DNA from: Prevotella sp. | GTDB taxonomy: Bacteria > Bacteroidota > Bacteroidia > Bacteroidales > Bacteroidaceae | Length of the DNA stretch: 64,000 bases | Reading direction: 5' to 3' | Assembly: GCA_016901395.1 (NCBI GenBank) | Contig: JAEAMQ010000036.1 | Coordinates: 1 to 64,000, forward strand | Shown: piece by piece, positions 41,189 through 50,180 of the stretch | How the letters are laid out: the number at the start of each line of letters is the position of its first letter | How positions within the stretch are numbered: position 1 is the first letter of the stretch | Made by a program: the position numbers and the translations under genes | The notes under the pieces: model-generated | Databases searched by the model: none | Told to the model about the DNA's origin: nothing | The model's input: the letters and a program-made list of their open reading frames with translations, nothing else

Positions 41189-43582
41189 ATGAAGACTAAA
41201 CTTTTGATTTTAACGGCTTTTCTCCTTGCTATACAGCGTCTTTCGGCCCAGACCGGGTTTGGACAAAGCGAAAACTGGAACGCTGACTGGCTGTTTCTCC
41301 AGGCTGATGACACCACGGCTCTGGCCCCCAACTATGATGATTCGCGCTGGCTCAGGCTCGATTTGCCCCACGACTGGTCGGTGGAACAGCCGATGTCGCC
41401 CGACCTCGCGTCGTGTACGGGCTATCTTCCCGGCGGAATAGGCTGGTACAGAAAGCATTTTCGCACCGACGATTTGGACGGAAAGAAACTGTATGTCTAT
41501 TTCGAGGGCGTGTATAACCGGTCGAAAGTGTATCTCAACGGACAATTGTTGGGCTATCGGCCCAGCGGTTTTTCCTCGTTTTGCTATGATTTGACACCAT
41601 ATATTAAAGCCCATTCCGACAATGTGTTGGCCGTGAGGGTAGACCATAGCCAGTCGGCCGACAGTCGCTGGTACACGGGTTCGGGCATCTATCGCAACGT
41701 GTGGCTGGTGAGTTCCGGGCCTACCCATTTTGCCCTTTGGGGCAACACGTGGAGCGTGAGAAAGGTGACCAAGGGGCGTGCCACGCTCCAGTTTGACATG
41801 GAAGTGGAGCAACCGGTGAACGGGCTGACCGCCGAGGTGGAGCTGCTGGATGCCGACGGACGTGTGATAGGTACCCGAAAGACCGCTGTCGGCGGTTCGG
41901 GCAAGGCGTTGCTGACGATGGATGTGAGGCAGCCGAGGCTGTGGTCGCTCGACACACCTTATTTATATAAGGCACGACTGAGACTCCTTCAGGACGGTCG
42001 GGAGATTGACCGCGACGCCATGAACGTAGGCATCCGCACGCTGAAATGGGATGCCAACCGCGGCTTTGCGCTCAACTCGCAGTGGATGAAGGTCAAGGGC
42101 GTGTGTCTGCACGAGGATGCAGGCGTGTGGGGCAATGTGGCCTCGCGACCCGTTTGGGAACGCCGGCTCAGGGAGTTGAAGTCTATCGGCGTAAACGCCA
42201 TACGCATGAGCCACAATCCTCATGCCCCGATGTTCTATGAATTGTGCGACAGTCTCGGTCTGTTGGTGATGGACGAGGCCTCCGACGAGTGGGAGTTTCC
42301 CAAGCGTAAATGGCTCAAAGGCTGGAACGTTGGCAAGCCGGGGTTTCAGGGAACCTACGATTATTTTGAGCAATGGATAGACCGCGATGTGCGCGATATG
42401 GTGCGACGCGACCGACGTCATACCAGCATTTTCATGTGGAGCATAGGCAACGAGGTGGACTATCCCAACGATCCGTACTCGCATCCCGTGCTCAACGGCA
42501 GTTCGATTACGCAGCCGATGTATGGCGGTTACAACCCCAATGCACCCCATGCCGAGCGCATCGGCAGGATTGCCAAGCGCTTGTCGGCGGTGGTGAGGGC
42601 TGAGGACACGTCGCGACCCGTGACGGGAGCGCTGGCCGGTGTGGTGATGAGCAATGAGACGGAGTATCCTGCGGCGGTGGATGTCGTGGGTTATAACTAT
42701 ACCGAAAGCCGTTATTCCGAGGACCATCAGCGTTATCCCAAGCGGATAATCTATGGTTCTGAGAACCGCCATGACCTGCCGGCGTGGAAGGCTGTGAGGG
42801 ACAACGACTACATTTTCGGGCAGTTTTTGTGGACCGGCATAGACTATCTGGGTGAGAGCGGACGCTGGCCCGCACGGGGATCGCAGCCCGGTCTGCTCGA
42901 CTTTGGCGGTTTTCGCAAGCCTCTGGGCTGGTGGCGCGCGTCGCTGTGGAGCACTGCTCCCGTGGTCTATATCGGCAGTTATCAGATTGATTCCAATGCC
43001 CATCGGGGCCGAAACCGGCGCGACGGCAACATGGCTCCGTCGATGTATGCCGAGGATTTGTGGAATTACGAGCCGGGACAAACCGTTCGTGTAGTGTGCT
43101 ACACCAATCAACCGCAGGCACGCCTGCTCCTGAATGGGAAGGAAGTGGGTGCTGTTCAGCAGAAGGATGACGACACATCGATCATCTATTGGGACATTCC
43201 CTATGAGTCTGGGACGCTGGTTGGCGAGGCCTTGGACAAGTCGGGCAAGGTGGTTGCGAGCTATGAGATCAAGTCGAGCGGCCGTCCTTACGCGTTGACA
43301 GCAAAGCTATTGGATTCCCGCGACAGACTGTCGCAGATAGAAGTGAATGTGGTCGATGAGCAGGGCATAGTGGTGAAACTGGCCGACAACGACGTGACCT
43401 GCCGCATATCAGGCAATGGTCGACTGCTCGGCATGGAGAATAGCGACAATCAGGACGTCACCAACAAGCGGGATAATCATGAGCGTGTGAGGCTCGGGAG
43501 GCTGTTGGTGTATGTCGAAAACGGCACGAGCGTTAGGTTTTCATCGCCCCTTTTGCAAAGCTATGAACTGAAATTGAAATAA
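41189..43582 (+). CDS. Secreted GH2 beta-galactosidase
   Basis: A 797-residue glycoside hydrolase family 2 enzyme with a signal peptide (MKTKLLILTAFLLAIQRLSA), so it acts in the periplasm or outside. A sugar-binding N-terminal domain (GGIGWYRKHF, GVYNRSKVYLNG) precedes an immunoglobulin-like domain and a TIM barrel with acid/base Glu in WSIGNEVDYP and the nucleophile Glu in YGSENRHD. A C-terminal beta domain follows. Beta-galactosidase is the likeliest activity, but GH2 also includes glucuronidase and mannosidase members. The ATG at 41189 follows a short ATG-TGA miniature frame (41181-41192). No SusCD pair is adjacent. Confidence 0.9.
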   Translation: MKTKLLILTAFLLAIQRLSAQTGFGQSENWNADWLFLQADDTTALAPNYDDSRWLRLDLPHDWSVEQPMSPDLASCTGYLPGGIGWYRKHFRTDDLDGKKLYVYFEGVYNRSKVYLNGQLLGYRPSGFSSFCYDLTPYIKAHSDNVLAVRVDHSQSADSRWYTGSGIYRNVWLVSSGPTHFALWGNTWSVRKVTKGRATLQFDMEVEQPVNGLTAEVELLDADGRVIGTRKTAVGGSGKALLTMDVRQPRLWSLDTPYLYKARLRLLQDGREIDRDAMNVGIRTLKWDANRGFALNSQWMKVKGVCLHEDAGVWGNVASRPVWERRLRELKSIGVNAIRMSHNPHAPMFYELCDSLGLLVMDEASDEWEFPKRKWLKGWNVGKPGFQGTYDYFEQWIDRDVRDMVRRDRRHTSIFMWSIGNEVDYPNDPYSHPVLNGSSITQPMYGGYNPNAPHAERIGRIAKRLSAVVRAEDTSRPVTGALAGVVMSNETEYPAAVDVVGYNYTESRYSEDHQRYPKRIIYGSENRHDLPAWKAVRDNDYIFGQFLWTGIDYLGESGRWPARGSQPGLLDFGGFRKPLGWWRASLWSTAPVVYIGSYQIDSNAHRGRNRRDGNMAPSMYAEDLWNYEPGQTVRVVCYTNQPQARLLLNGKEVGAVQQKDDDTSIIYWDIPYESGTLVGEALDKSGKVVASYEIKSSGRPYALTAKLLDSRDRLSQIEVNVVDEQGIVVKLADNDVTCRISGNGRLLGMENSDNQDVTNKRDNHERVRLGRLLVYVENGTSVRFSSPLLQSYELKLK

Positions 43583-43592
43583 ACAAACGGTT

Positions 43593-43886
43593 TCAAGTCC
43601 AGAATTTTGAGTCCCCGGTCGGCAGCATTCTCTTGCCGCACCGGGGACAAGTCTTTCCGTTCCATTCCTCGATGCGGTTGCTACCGCATTTCAGGCAGAG
43701 CCTTCCGACGATGCTGCTGAATGACGGGGCCGAGTCGGCAATGACCCCGCCGACCACCAATGGCTCAATATTGTGGCAGTCGGGACAGCTCACCATGACG
43801 ATGTGTTGGCCCATAAAGCCGCGGCCTTCGTATACGTCGGCCTCATAACCGCAGCCTTCACACCTGTATTTTACAACCTTAGCCAT
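43593..43886 (-). CDS. Small zinc-ribbon protein
   Basis: A 97-residue protein with four Cys pairs: RCEGCG, SCPDCH, CLKCGS and TCPRCGKRM, giving two probable zinc ribbons separated by a central VVGGVIADSAPSF segment. No catalytic domain is seen. The start overlaps the 3' end of the glycosyltransferase gene by 8 bp, so it is translationally coupled and is the last gene of the leftward glycan operon. Its role is unknown. Confidence 0.8.
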   Translation of the reverse strand: MAKVVKYRCEGCGYEADVYEGRGFMGQHIVMVSCPDCHNIEPLVVGGVIADSAPSFSSIVGRLCLKCGSNRIEEWNGKTCPRCGKRMLPTGDSKFWT

Positions 43887-44979
43887 GATTTAGATAGAAT
43901 GAAACATATTGTTCGGCCACCCTTTTGTAGTCGTGGTAGCGTTGGATATATTCGATACTTTGGCGTTTCAACTCCGGGATTTGGGCTGGATTTAACACCA
44001 GATTTTCCAGTTCCCGCACCACGCTCTCATAGTCGGGCTGCACATTGACGATAGGTCTGAGCGTGTCTTCCCGTAGTATTTCGTAGTTCTCCGGCTCACC
44101 ACCGCCCACACAAATGATGCCGCGGCTCATGGCTTCGAGGGCGTTCATCGATGGCGTATAACTGTAAAGCTGGTCGAGAATGCAGTCGGATTGGTTCATC
44201 ATCTCGACGTATTCGTCAAACGGAACACCCTCCGCAATCTTCAGTTCCACCTTTTCAGGGTGCCTCGCCTGCACCGCCTGGGCAGCCGCCAACATGATAT
44301 CGGTGCCCTTGTATTCGCTTCTTCCCCGACTGATTCCCACGAAAATGCGCACCGGTCGATGGGGCATCGTGGTGTCAATCGACAGTCCTTGCTTCGGCTT
44401 GATGGGGTAAGGAATAAACGAAGTCTTCCCGGGGAACAGCGGATGATAGCATGCCCAATATTCGTAGAGGCCCGCGATGATACCGTCGCAGTCGTCGGCG
44501 ATGGTGCGGTTGAGCCGTTCCTTGGCCGTTCCGAGCCAGTCTCGCTGCTCTTTCAGGGCATCGGGAGTCTGCCTGATGGTCTCCCCGATGTTGAAATCAC
44601 TGTATCTCAAGGGCTTCCGGGTGATGTTTTCGTGCACCCAATAGTAGTCCATGCCAAAGGCTCCAAGGAACATTTTACGGTTGTTTCGGCGCAACCAGTC
44701 ATAGATTTTGAACGTTCTCTCGGCCTTAAGCTCTACGAAAAGCGGGTTGATGAGCTGCACAACGTCGTAGCCTTTCAGCTTTGAGGCATTGCTCCAAAGC
44801 TTTCCCAGCAGTCGGATGCCGCCCCATTTTCCAGGCTTTCGGGTCAGGTCGATGTCCCGTGGATAGTCTTTCCAGAAGTCTCCGTTGCTGGCCAGCGTCA
44901 CCTCATGACCGAGCAAGCGAAGCCCTTCGGCCAAAGTGGCGTGCACATTGCTATATTCACCTAATAGGAGTATTCTCAT
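43879..44979 (-). CDS. GT4-type glycosyltransferase
   Basis: A 366-residue GT-B glycosyltransferase. The N-terminal half begins RILLLGEYSNVHATLAEGLRLLGHEV; the C-terminal nucleotide-sugar-binding half has YKGTDIMLAA and the Ex7E-like stretch ALEAMSRGIICVGGGEPENYE. Donor and acceptor sugars cannot be read. It is the third gene of the leftward glycan operon, 87 bp after a GT2 gene and overlapping the zinc-ribbon gene. Confidence 0.88.
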   Translation of the reverse strand: MRILLLGEYSNVHATLAEGLRLLGHEVTLASNGDFWKDYPRDIDLTRKPGKWGGIRLLGKLWSNASKLKGYDVVQLINPLFVELKAERTFKIYDWLRRNNRKMFLGAFGMDYYWVHENITRKPLRYSDFNIGETIRQTPDALKEQRDWLGTAKERLNRTIADDCDGIIAGLYEYWACYHPLFPGKTSFIPYPIKPKQGLSIDTTMPHRPVRIFVGISRGRSEYKGTDIMLAAAQAVQARHPEKVELKIAEGVPFDEYVEMMNQSDCILDQLYSYTPSMNALEAMSRGIICVGGGEPENYEILREDTLRPIVNVQPDYESVVRELENLVLNPAQIPELKRQSIEYIQRYHDYKRVAEQYVSFYLNHG

Positions 44980-45066
44980 TTCGATGGCATTCGACGGTTG
45001 AACAAAAGAGGGATGGGGCTGAAATCTCCCTGTGACAAAAGTCTTCGGGAAAGGGGAGAAGGGCCG

Positions 45067-46029
45067 CTACCTGATGGTAGCCAGCAAGATCTGTCGCCCG
45101 ATGGCATTGCCCACCATCCATCGGAACGACGTATAGCGCTTGGTGTATTTCTTGTCGGGCAGGGGATAGAGGCCATGCTGCTTCAGCGTATTGATAGCAT
45201 CCGACAGATGATGACGACTATGGGTGAGCTTGATGGTGTTGTAGAGATAGTCCATCGACAACTGGGCAATGCGGCGGTTGAGGGCCACCCGGTCAATCTC
45301 TGGCGACGATTCGGCCACCTCTTTCAAGTGAAGGATGATGCCGATGATATCGTTCAGTCGCTTCACCGTGTGCCGTTTGTCTTTCTTTTCCATGATGGAG
45401 TCGTCACGCTTGCGGTAGAAATAGGCCTCCGACTGGGTGGAGTAGACATGTTCGGCACGCAACATCAGCTGGGGTGTAAACTCCTCATCCTCATGGAAAA
45501 TACCCGGAGTGAAGCGCAAGGAACCCAATATTCCCTTGCGGAAGATGTATCCGCAGGCCGAGGCCCGTAGGTTGTTCTGGTGCATGTAGACCACACCCGA
45601 TATTGGTCCGTCATATAAAAACGGCACCTCGGGATTGGTTTTCTTCGTTTCCAGAAACAAGACCATGTCTGCATCCTGGTATCTTATGATATCAAGACAG
45701 TGCTCGTAAGGTGCACGGATGAGGTAGTCGTCACCGTCGACAAACTGTACAAACCGCCCTGTGGCACACCGTAGTCCCATGTTTCGCGCTGCCGAAAGTC
45801 CCTGATTGCTCTGTCGAATATAGATGATGTCATCCCGACACTCTGGCAGGTCGATGAGTGGAGTGTCGTCTGTGCCATCGTCTACAACGATAATCTCGCG
45901 TTCCTCCTTGCCCAAGGACAGTTCAAGGATGCTTTTCAGGCATGACTGCAGCAGGTCCACCGGAATGTTATAGGTGGTCACAATGAAGCTGATCAGTGGC
46001 TGCGACGGAATGTTTTGTGGAGTTGACAT
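45067..46029 (-). CDS. GT2-type glycosyltransferase
   Basis: A 320-residue GT-A fold enzyme. The N-terminus ISFIVTTYNIPVDLLQSCLKSIL, the IIVVDDGTDDT motif and the metal-binding QFVDGDDYL identify family 2. The start overlaps the upstream GT2 gene by 37 bp; a later start would remove the overlap, but the family N-terminus begins around residue 12, so at most a few residues would change. It probably adds one sugar to a surface polysaccharide. Confidence 0.9.
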   Translation of the reverse strand: MSTPQNIPSQPLISFIVTTYNIPVDLLQSCLKSILELSLGKEEREIIVVDDGTDDTPLIDLPECRDDIIYIRQSNQGLSAARNMGLRCATGRFVQFVDGDDYLIRAPYEHCLDIIRYQDADMVLFLETKKTNPEVPFLYDGPISGVVYMHQNNLRASACGYIFRKGILGSLRFTPGIFHEDEEFTPQLMLRAEHVYSTQSEAYFYRKRDDSIMEKKDKRHTVKRLNDIIGIILHLKEVAESSPEIDRVALNRRIAQLSMDYLYNTIKLTHSRHHLSDAINTLKQHGLYPLPDKKYTKRYTSFRWMVGNAIGRQILLATIR

Positions 46030-46919
46030 AGTCTTTTAAGTCCTAAGAGGTGTAAAAGCTTGAGCTTGAAAGTATTTTTATAGGGCAGGATGGGGAAGTA
46101 TTTCGACAGTCTTCCACCAGCTCTATATACATCAATCTGGATATTCAACACCTGGGAATAATACTCTGAGGCATAGTCATCCAACTCTCCTTTCTTCCTT
46201 CTTCTGTTCAGGAAGTTTCTCACTTGTTTCAACATCCTTGTGTGAGTGTTGAGCAGAAAGGTGAGGTCTCTCACCGTAGCTTTTTCGGTAATTCCGTCGG
46301 GATTGTAACAGTAATAATACAAGCCGACATCGGTAGTGGCGATGATACGACAGTTGCGCATGACCAAGGGCAATGTGGCGGCATCCTCAAAGCTGCGTCG
46401 TTCAGGAAACTTCACCCCGTCGAACACCTCTCGCTTATAGATTTTGTTACAGGCGTAAGTGTGCTCATAGGCCTTTCCCTGCAGCCAATAGAGCATAGAA
46501 TTGGTGTATTCCTTCTTGGGAAACTGCAGGAGATGGATTTTCTTCGAGCCGTAATGCTCATAAATCGGGTATTCCAGCAGGTCGTAATCGGGATGAGTGG
46601 AGAGCACCTCAAAGAGCGTCTTGAAGGTGTCGTCGGCGATATAGTCGTCGCTATCGATGAAGGTGACATACTGTCCACGGGCCTTCTCCAGACCTGTGTT
46701 GCGGGCCGCACTTAGTCCGCCATTCTTCCGGAGATGTACCACCTGGAAGCGACGGTCGCGTTTGACGTACTGGTCGCAGATAGCCGCACTACCGTCCTTA
46801 GAGGCATCGTCCACCAGGATGGCTTGCCAGTCACGAAACGACTGCCCGCTGATGCTGTCAAGACATCGGGGTAATGTCTTGGCTACTTGATAAACGGGGA
46901 TGACAATACTTAATTTCAT
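45993..46919 (-). CDS. GT2-type glycosyltransferase
   Basis: A 308-residue family 2 transferase with SIVIPVYQVAKTLPRCLDSI, ILVDDASKDGS and VTFIDSDDYI. The ATG at 46919 lies 4 nt after a perfect -7 box, so the operon mRNA is probably leaderless; an ATG 27 nt upstream lies beyond the promoter and is rejected. It heads the leftward glycan operon and is divergent from the flippase gene. Confidence 0.9.
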   Translation of the reverse strand: MKLSIVIPVYQVAKTLPRCLDSISGQSFRDWQAILVDDASKDGSAAICDQYVKRDRRFQVVHLRKNGGLSAARNTGLEKARGQYVTFIDSDDYIADDTFKTLFEVLSTHPDYDLLEYPIYEHYGSKKIHLLQFPKKEYTNSMLYWLQGKAYEHTYACNKIYKREVFDGVKFPERRSFEDAATLPLVMRNCRIIATTDVGLYYYCYNPDGITEKATVRDLTFLLNTHTRMLKQVRNFLNRRRKKGELDDYASEYYSQVLNIQIDVYRAGGRLSKYFPILPYKNTFKLKLLHLLGLKRLCQLHKTFRRSH

Positions 46920-46923
46920 GTTG

Positions 46924-46931
46924 CAAAGATA
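46924..46931 (-). promoter_or_regulatory. -7 promoter element of leftward glycan operon
   Basis: CAAAGATA on the top strand is the complement of TATCTTTG. It ends 4 nt from the ATG of the first GT2 gene. Confidence 0.65.
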
Positions 46932-46962
46932 ATAAATGTTTTGCATTTACGTTAGCATTGAG

Positions 46963-48480
46963 ATGGAAAAACGAGAAAAGGAAGATTCCTATTCCCATAT
47001 ATTGAAATATACCGGGCTGTTTGGTGGCGTTCAAGGACTGAATATCCTCGTAGGGATTGTGCGCAACAAGTTGGTTGCCATGATTCTCGGCCCTGATGGT
47101 ATGGGATTGGTGTCACTTTTCAACTCCACCATCAAGTTGGTTTCCGACTCAACAAACTTCGGATTGTCGATGAGTGCGGTGAAAAATGTGTCTGAGACCA
47201 TCGATACCGGCAACGAAGACAAAGTGCGTGAAGCCGTCAGGCTCATTCGTTCATGGAGCCTTCTCACCGCTTTGCTCGGCATGCTGCTGTGCATTGTGCT
47301 GAGTTCACTGCTCAGCCGGTGGACCTTTGCCTGGGGAAACCACACACTCCATTTCATTCTTCTTTCACCTGTTGTGGCGCTTATGGCTATTGCCGGCGGC
47401 GAGACCGCCATCCTCAAAGGTGCCCGCCAACTGCGCAATCTGGCGATTGTCAGTGTCTACAACATGTTGTTCGCCTTAGTCTGTTCTGTTCCCATCTACT
47501 ATTTTTTTGGGCAGGCAGGCATCGTCCCTTCACTGGTGTTGCTGGCTCTTGCACAATGTGTTACAACCATCTACTATTCCTATAAGCTATATCGTCCTTC
47601 ATTCTCATTTTCAATAAGATATATTCACCAAGGAGAAGGGATGATTCGTCTGGGCATTGCTTTTGTCTTGGCAGGCATTCTGGGCAGCGGAGCTGAGTTT
47701 GTATTGCGCTCTTATCTCAACAACACGGGCGAACTCTACACCGTGGGACTCTATAATGCCGGCTATGTCATGACCATGACCTATGCCGGAATGGTATTCT
47801 CGGCGATGGAGACCGACTATTTCCCCCGACTTTCGGGCATCACTTCCTTGGGTCCTCAGCTCAACCAGATGGTCAACCATCAGATAGAAGTGTCGCTCCT
47901 CTTGGTGTCGCCGATGCTCGCCCTCTTCATGGTGATGCAACCCATATTGCTTCCGCTGCTCTATAGCGGTAAGTTCATGCCCGTGTTAGGCATGATGAAG
48001 ATTGCCGTGCTGGCTATGTATTTCCGCGCTCTGACACTCCCGGTGGAGTATATCGCGCTGTCGAGAGGCGATTCGCGGGGATACCTTTTCTTAGAGGCGG
48101 TCTATGATATAGCCTTCGTGCTTCTGGTCATCGTGGGCTATAAATATCTTGGTCTGGTCGGCACGGGTGTCGGACTGGCCTTTGCCGGACTCATCAACCT
48201 GGTGGTGGTTTTCGTCTATGCACGCTGGAAATATGGTTATAGCATTGCTTCAACGGTAAAGCTCTATACGCTTATCCAACTGCCTCTGGGCATAGCCACA
48301 TGTATGGTGACCTACCTTCTGGATGGCATCTTCTACTGGATGGTGGGACTTCTGCTGGCTTTTGTGTCGCTGGGCATCTCCGTTCAGATACTGCGCTCGA
48401 AAACAAATCTCTGGAATGCGTTGGTCGAAAAGATTAGTTTTCGCTTTCACCAGAAAGGGAAGGGGGTAGACCATGACTGA
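46963..48480 (+). CDS. Wzx-like polysaccharide flippase
   Basis: A 505-residue inner-membrane protein with about 12-14 hydrophobic segments, of the O-antigen translocase/MATE-related polysaccharide exporter family. The conserved start is YSHILKYTGLFGGVQGLNILVGIVRNKL. It should move undecaprenyl-linked oligosaccharide across the membrane. The ATG at 46963 is preferred to one at 46936, which lies next to the divergent promoter. It overlaps the next GT2 gene by 8 bp. Confidence 0.88.
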   Translation: MEKREKEDSYSHILKYTGLFGGVQGLNILVGIVRNKLVAMILGPDGMGLVSLFNSTIKLVSDSTNFGLSMSAVKNVSETIDTGNEDKVREAVRLIRSWSLLTALLGMLLCIVLSSLLSRWTFAWGNHTLHFILLSPVVALMAIAGGETAILKGARQLRNLAIVSVYNMLFALVCSVPIYYFFGQAGIVPSLVLLALAQCVTTIYYSYKLYRPSFSFSIRYIHQGEGMIRLGIAFVLAGILGSGAEFVLRSYLNNTGELYTVGLYNAGYVMTMTYAGMVFSAMETDYFPRLSGITSLGPQLNQMVNHQIEVSLLLVSPMLALFMVMQPILLPLLYSGKFMPVLGMMKIAVLAMYFRALTLPVEYIALSRGDSRGYLFLEAVYDIAFVLLVIVGYKYLGLVGTGVGLAFAGLINLVVVFVYARWKYGYSIASTVKLYTLIQLPLGIATCMVTYLLDGIFYWMVGLLLAFVSLGISVQILRSKTNLWNALVEKISFRFHQKGKGVDHD

Positions 48481-49459
48481 ACCGGTTGTGACCATACTCG
48501 TTGCAGTGTATAACACGGCTACCTATCTGCGGCCGTGTCTGGACTCACTTCTTCGGCAAACCCTGCACGATATTCAGATCATTTGTATCGACGATGCGTC
48601 GACCGACGGTTCCCTGACCATCCTGCGGGAGTATGAGGCTGCCGACGAGCGGGTGGAAATCATTGCCCTGCCGACCAACCACGGACAGGCTTTTGCCCGA
48701 AATCAGGGGTTGAAAACAGCCCGAGGCCAGTATATTTGTTTCCTCGACAGCGATGACTGGATGGCCGACGACTGCTTGGAGAAGGCCGTGAAGACGTTTG
48801 TAAGCCACCCCGACACGGGCTGTGTATTGTTTCACACGCTCTATTTTTATGCACCAGACCGACAGGAGGAATACCCGATGCAGCCTTTCGAACGGCTGAC
48901 TGGACACGATGCTTTCGTGCTCTCGCTGACATGGAAGATACATGGGGTCTACATGGTGCGGGCCGACATCCATCGCCATTACCCCTATGACGAGAGCGCG
49001 CATGCCTTCAGCGACGACAACACCACGCGTCTGCACTATCTCGCGTCCACCGAGGTGAGATATTGCGACGGCATCTATTATTATCGCCAGCATGCAGCGT
49101 CGGTTTCTCATCGGGTGGACGTGCGCCGGTTTGACTATCTCATCGCCAACCGGAGTATGAAAGAAAAACTTCATGAAATTGGTGCAAGTCGTGATATTAT
49201 AAGCCTTTATGAAAACCATAGATGGCTGAACATCATCGACCTTTACATGCTTTTCTTCCATCATCGCAATTCAATGTCATCCTCCGATGCTGCCCTCGCC
49301 CTCCATCTGTTGCGCGAGGCATGGGCATCTATCGACGTGAGTCTGCTCACGGCCAGAAACCGTTTTAAATTTGGTTACACACCCCTTCAGCGCTCTTGGT
49401 TTTTCTTCCGCCTTCAAGAAGAAATCTATTTCTCCCTTCGCAAAATGGCGGGGAGATGA
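48473..49459 (+). CDS. GT2-type glycosyltransferase
   Basis: A 328-residue family 2 transferase: TILVAVYNTATYLRPCLDSLL, CIDDASTDGS and CFLDSDDWM are present. The ATG lies within the end of the flippase gene (8-bp overlap), so the pair is translationally coupled. It is the last gene of the rightward arm of the glycan cluster. Confidence 0.9.
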   Translation: MTEPVVTILVAVYNTATYLRPCLDSLLRQTLHDIQIICIDDASTDGSLTILREYEAADERVEIIALPTNHGQAFARNQGLKTARGQYICFLDSDDWMADDCLEKAVKTFVSHPDTGCVLFHTLYFYAPDRQEEYPMQPFERLTGHDAFVLSLTWKIHGVYMVRADIHRHYPYDESAHAFSDDNTTRLHYLASTEVRYCDGIYYYRQHAASVSHRVDVRRFDYLIANRSMKEKLHEIGASRDIISLYENHRWLNIIDLYMLFFHHRNSMSSSDAALALHLLREAWASIDVSLLTARNRFKFGYTPLQRSWFFFRLQEEIYFSLRKMAGR

Positions 49460-49680
49460 TTTTCGGGTTCAGACAGAGATGGAAAAAACGACATGCCATG
49501 ATGTGCATGCCTTACTCTTTTGTCATTTTTATTTATCAAAATTAACGACGCTGAAATCCTATCATCAAGCTTAGGAGATGGGGTTGTGAGAGCTTTTGCG
49601 ACCAATTTCAAGGGAAAAAACACGCTTTTAAGTGACAAACAGGCTTTTTTTCGGCACAAAGCGGCCTGTTTGACGATACG

Positions 49681-49746
49681 ATTAAGGCGTAATCGTGTTG
49701 CGATTAGATAGTATTCGCGATGCGATTAGGTACTAATCGTGAGACG
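49681..49746. repeat. 22-bp unit intergenic repeat, three units
   Basis: Units at 49681-49702, 49703-49724 and 49725-49746 have exact 22-nt spacing. The last carries a perfect 7-bp palindrome, CGATTAG-GTA-CTAATCG, and the GAGACG end shared with 32955-32976 and, nearly, with 13445-13467. Confidence 0.85.
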
Positions 49747-50113
49747 ATTTGACACTTTTCTCAAAGCCAGCTCCTCCTTATCTCCACAAGATACTGTCTG
49801 TCAGCACATTATGAAAAGTGCGATTTTTTGGCTGTTTTTCATACGAAGTCATGTCATTTTCAAATTTCTACTCATTTTGAAGGTGGTATTCAAGAAAATT
49901 CATCAGGTATTTCTTTCAGGTAGTTTACAGGCATCTTCTGTGAAGAATGCGTACAGAGGTGGGGTGACTGCAGACTGCGATAGACTTCGACAGCTGGGGC
50001 TGTAGTTTGAGAGAAGGCATACTGCATACGGTTTTTATGCAGCAGGGTGACTTCCTGTATAAAAGCTTTATGTTGAAATCTGCGTTAAACGTGTATAAAA
50101 TTAATAGTTTTAC

Positions 50114-50144
50114 TTGTCATATTTTAGATATTTTCTTATCTTTG
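50114..50144 (+). promoter_or_regulatory. Promoter for nhaD
   Basis: TTG at 50114-50116 and TATCTTTG at 50137-50144 are 20 bp apart. The leader is about 30 nt. Confidence 0.7.
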
Positions 50145-50180
50145 CGACAAATTGGTAGAACAGGCAACAATAAAGTTGGA

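Larger units (their letters stand above)
49460..50180. other. Gene-free interval with 22-bp repeat units, before nhaD
   Basis: 721 bp with no supported gene. It contains three phased 22-bp units (49681-49746) and the nhaD promoter (50114-50144). An open frame continues upstream of nhaD to 50007, but that part is not family-like and crosses the promoter. Confidence 0.6.

Noticed and set aside
41963..43111. A 382-codon bottom-strand frame
   Set aside because: It is antisense to the GH2 gene, which has intact catalytic motifs.
50007..50180. N-terminal extension of nhaD to an upstream start
   Set aside because: The extra residues are not membrane-like and span the -33/-7 promoter of the gene.
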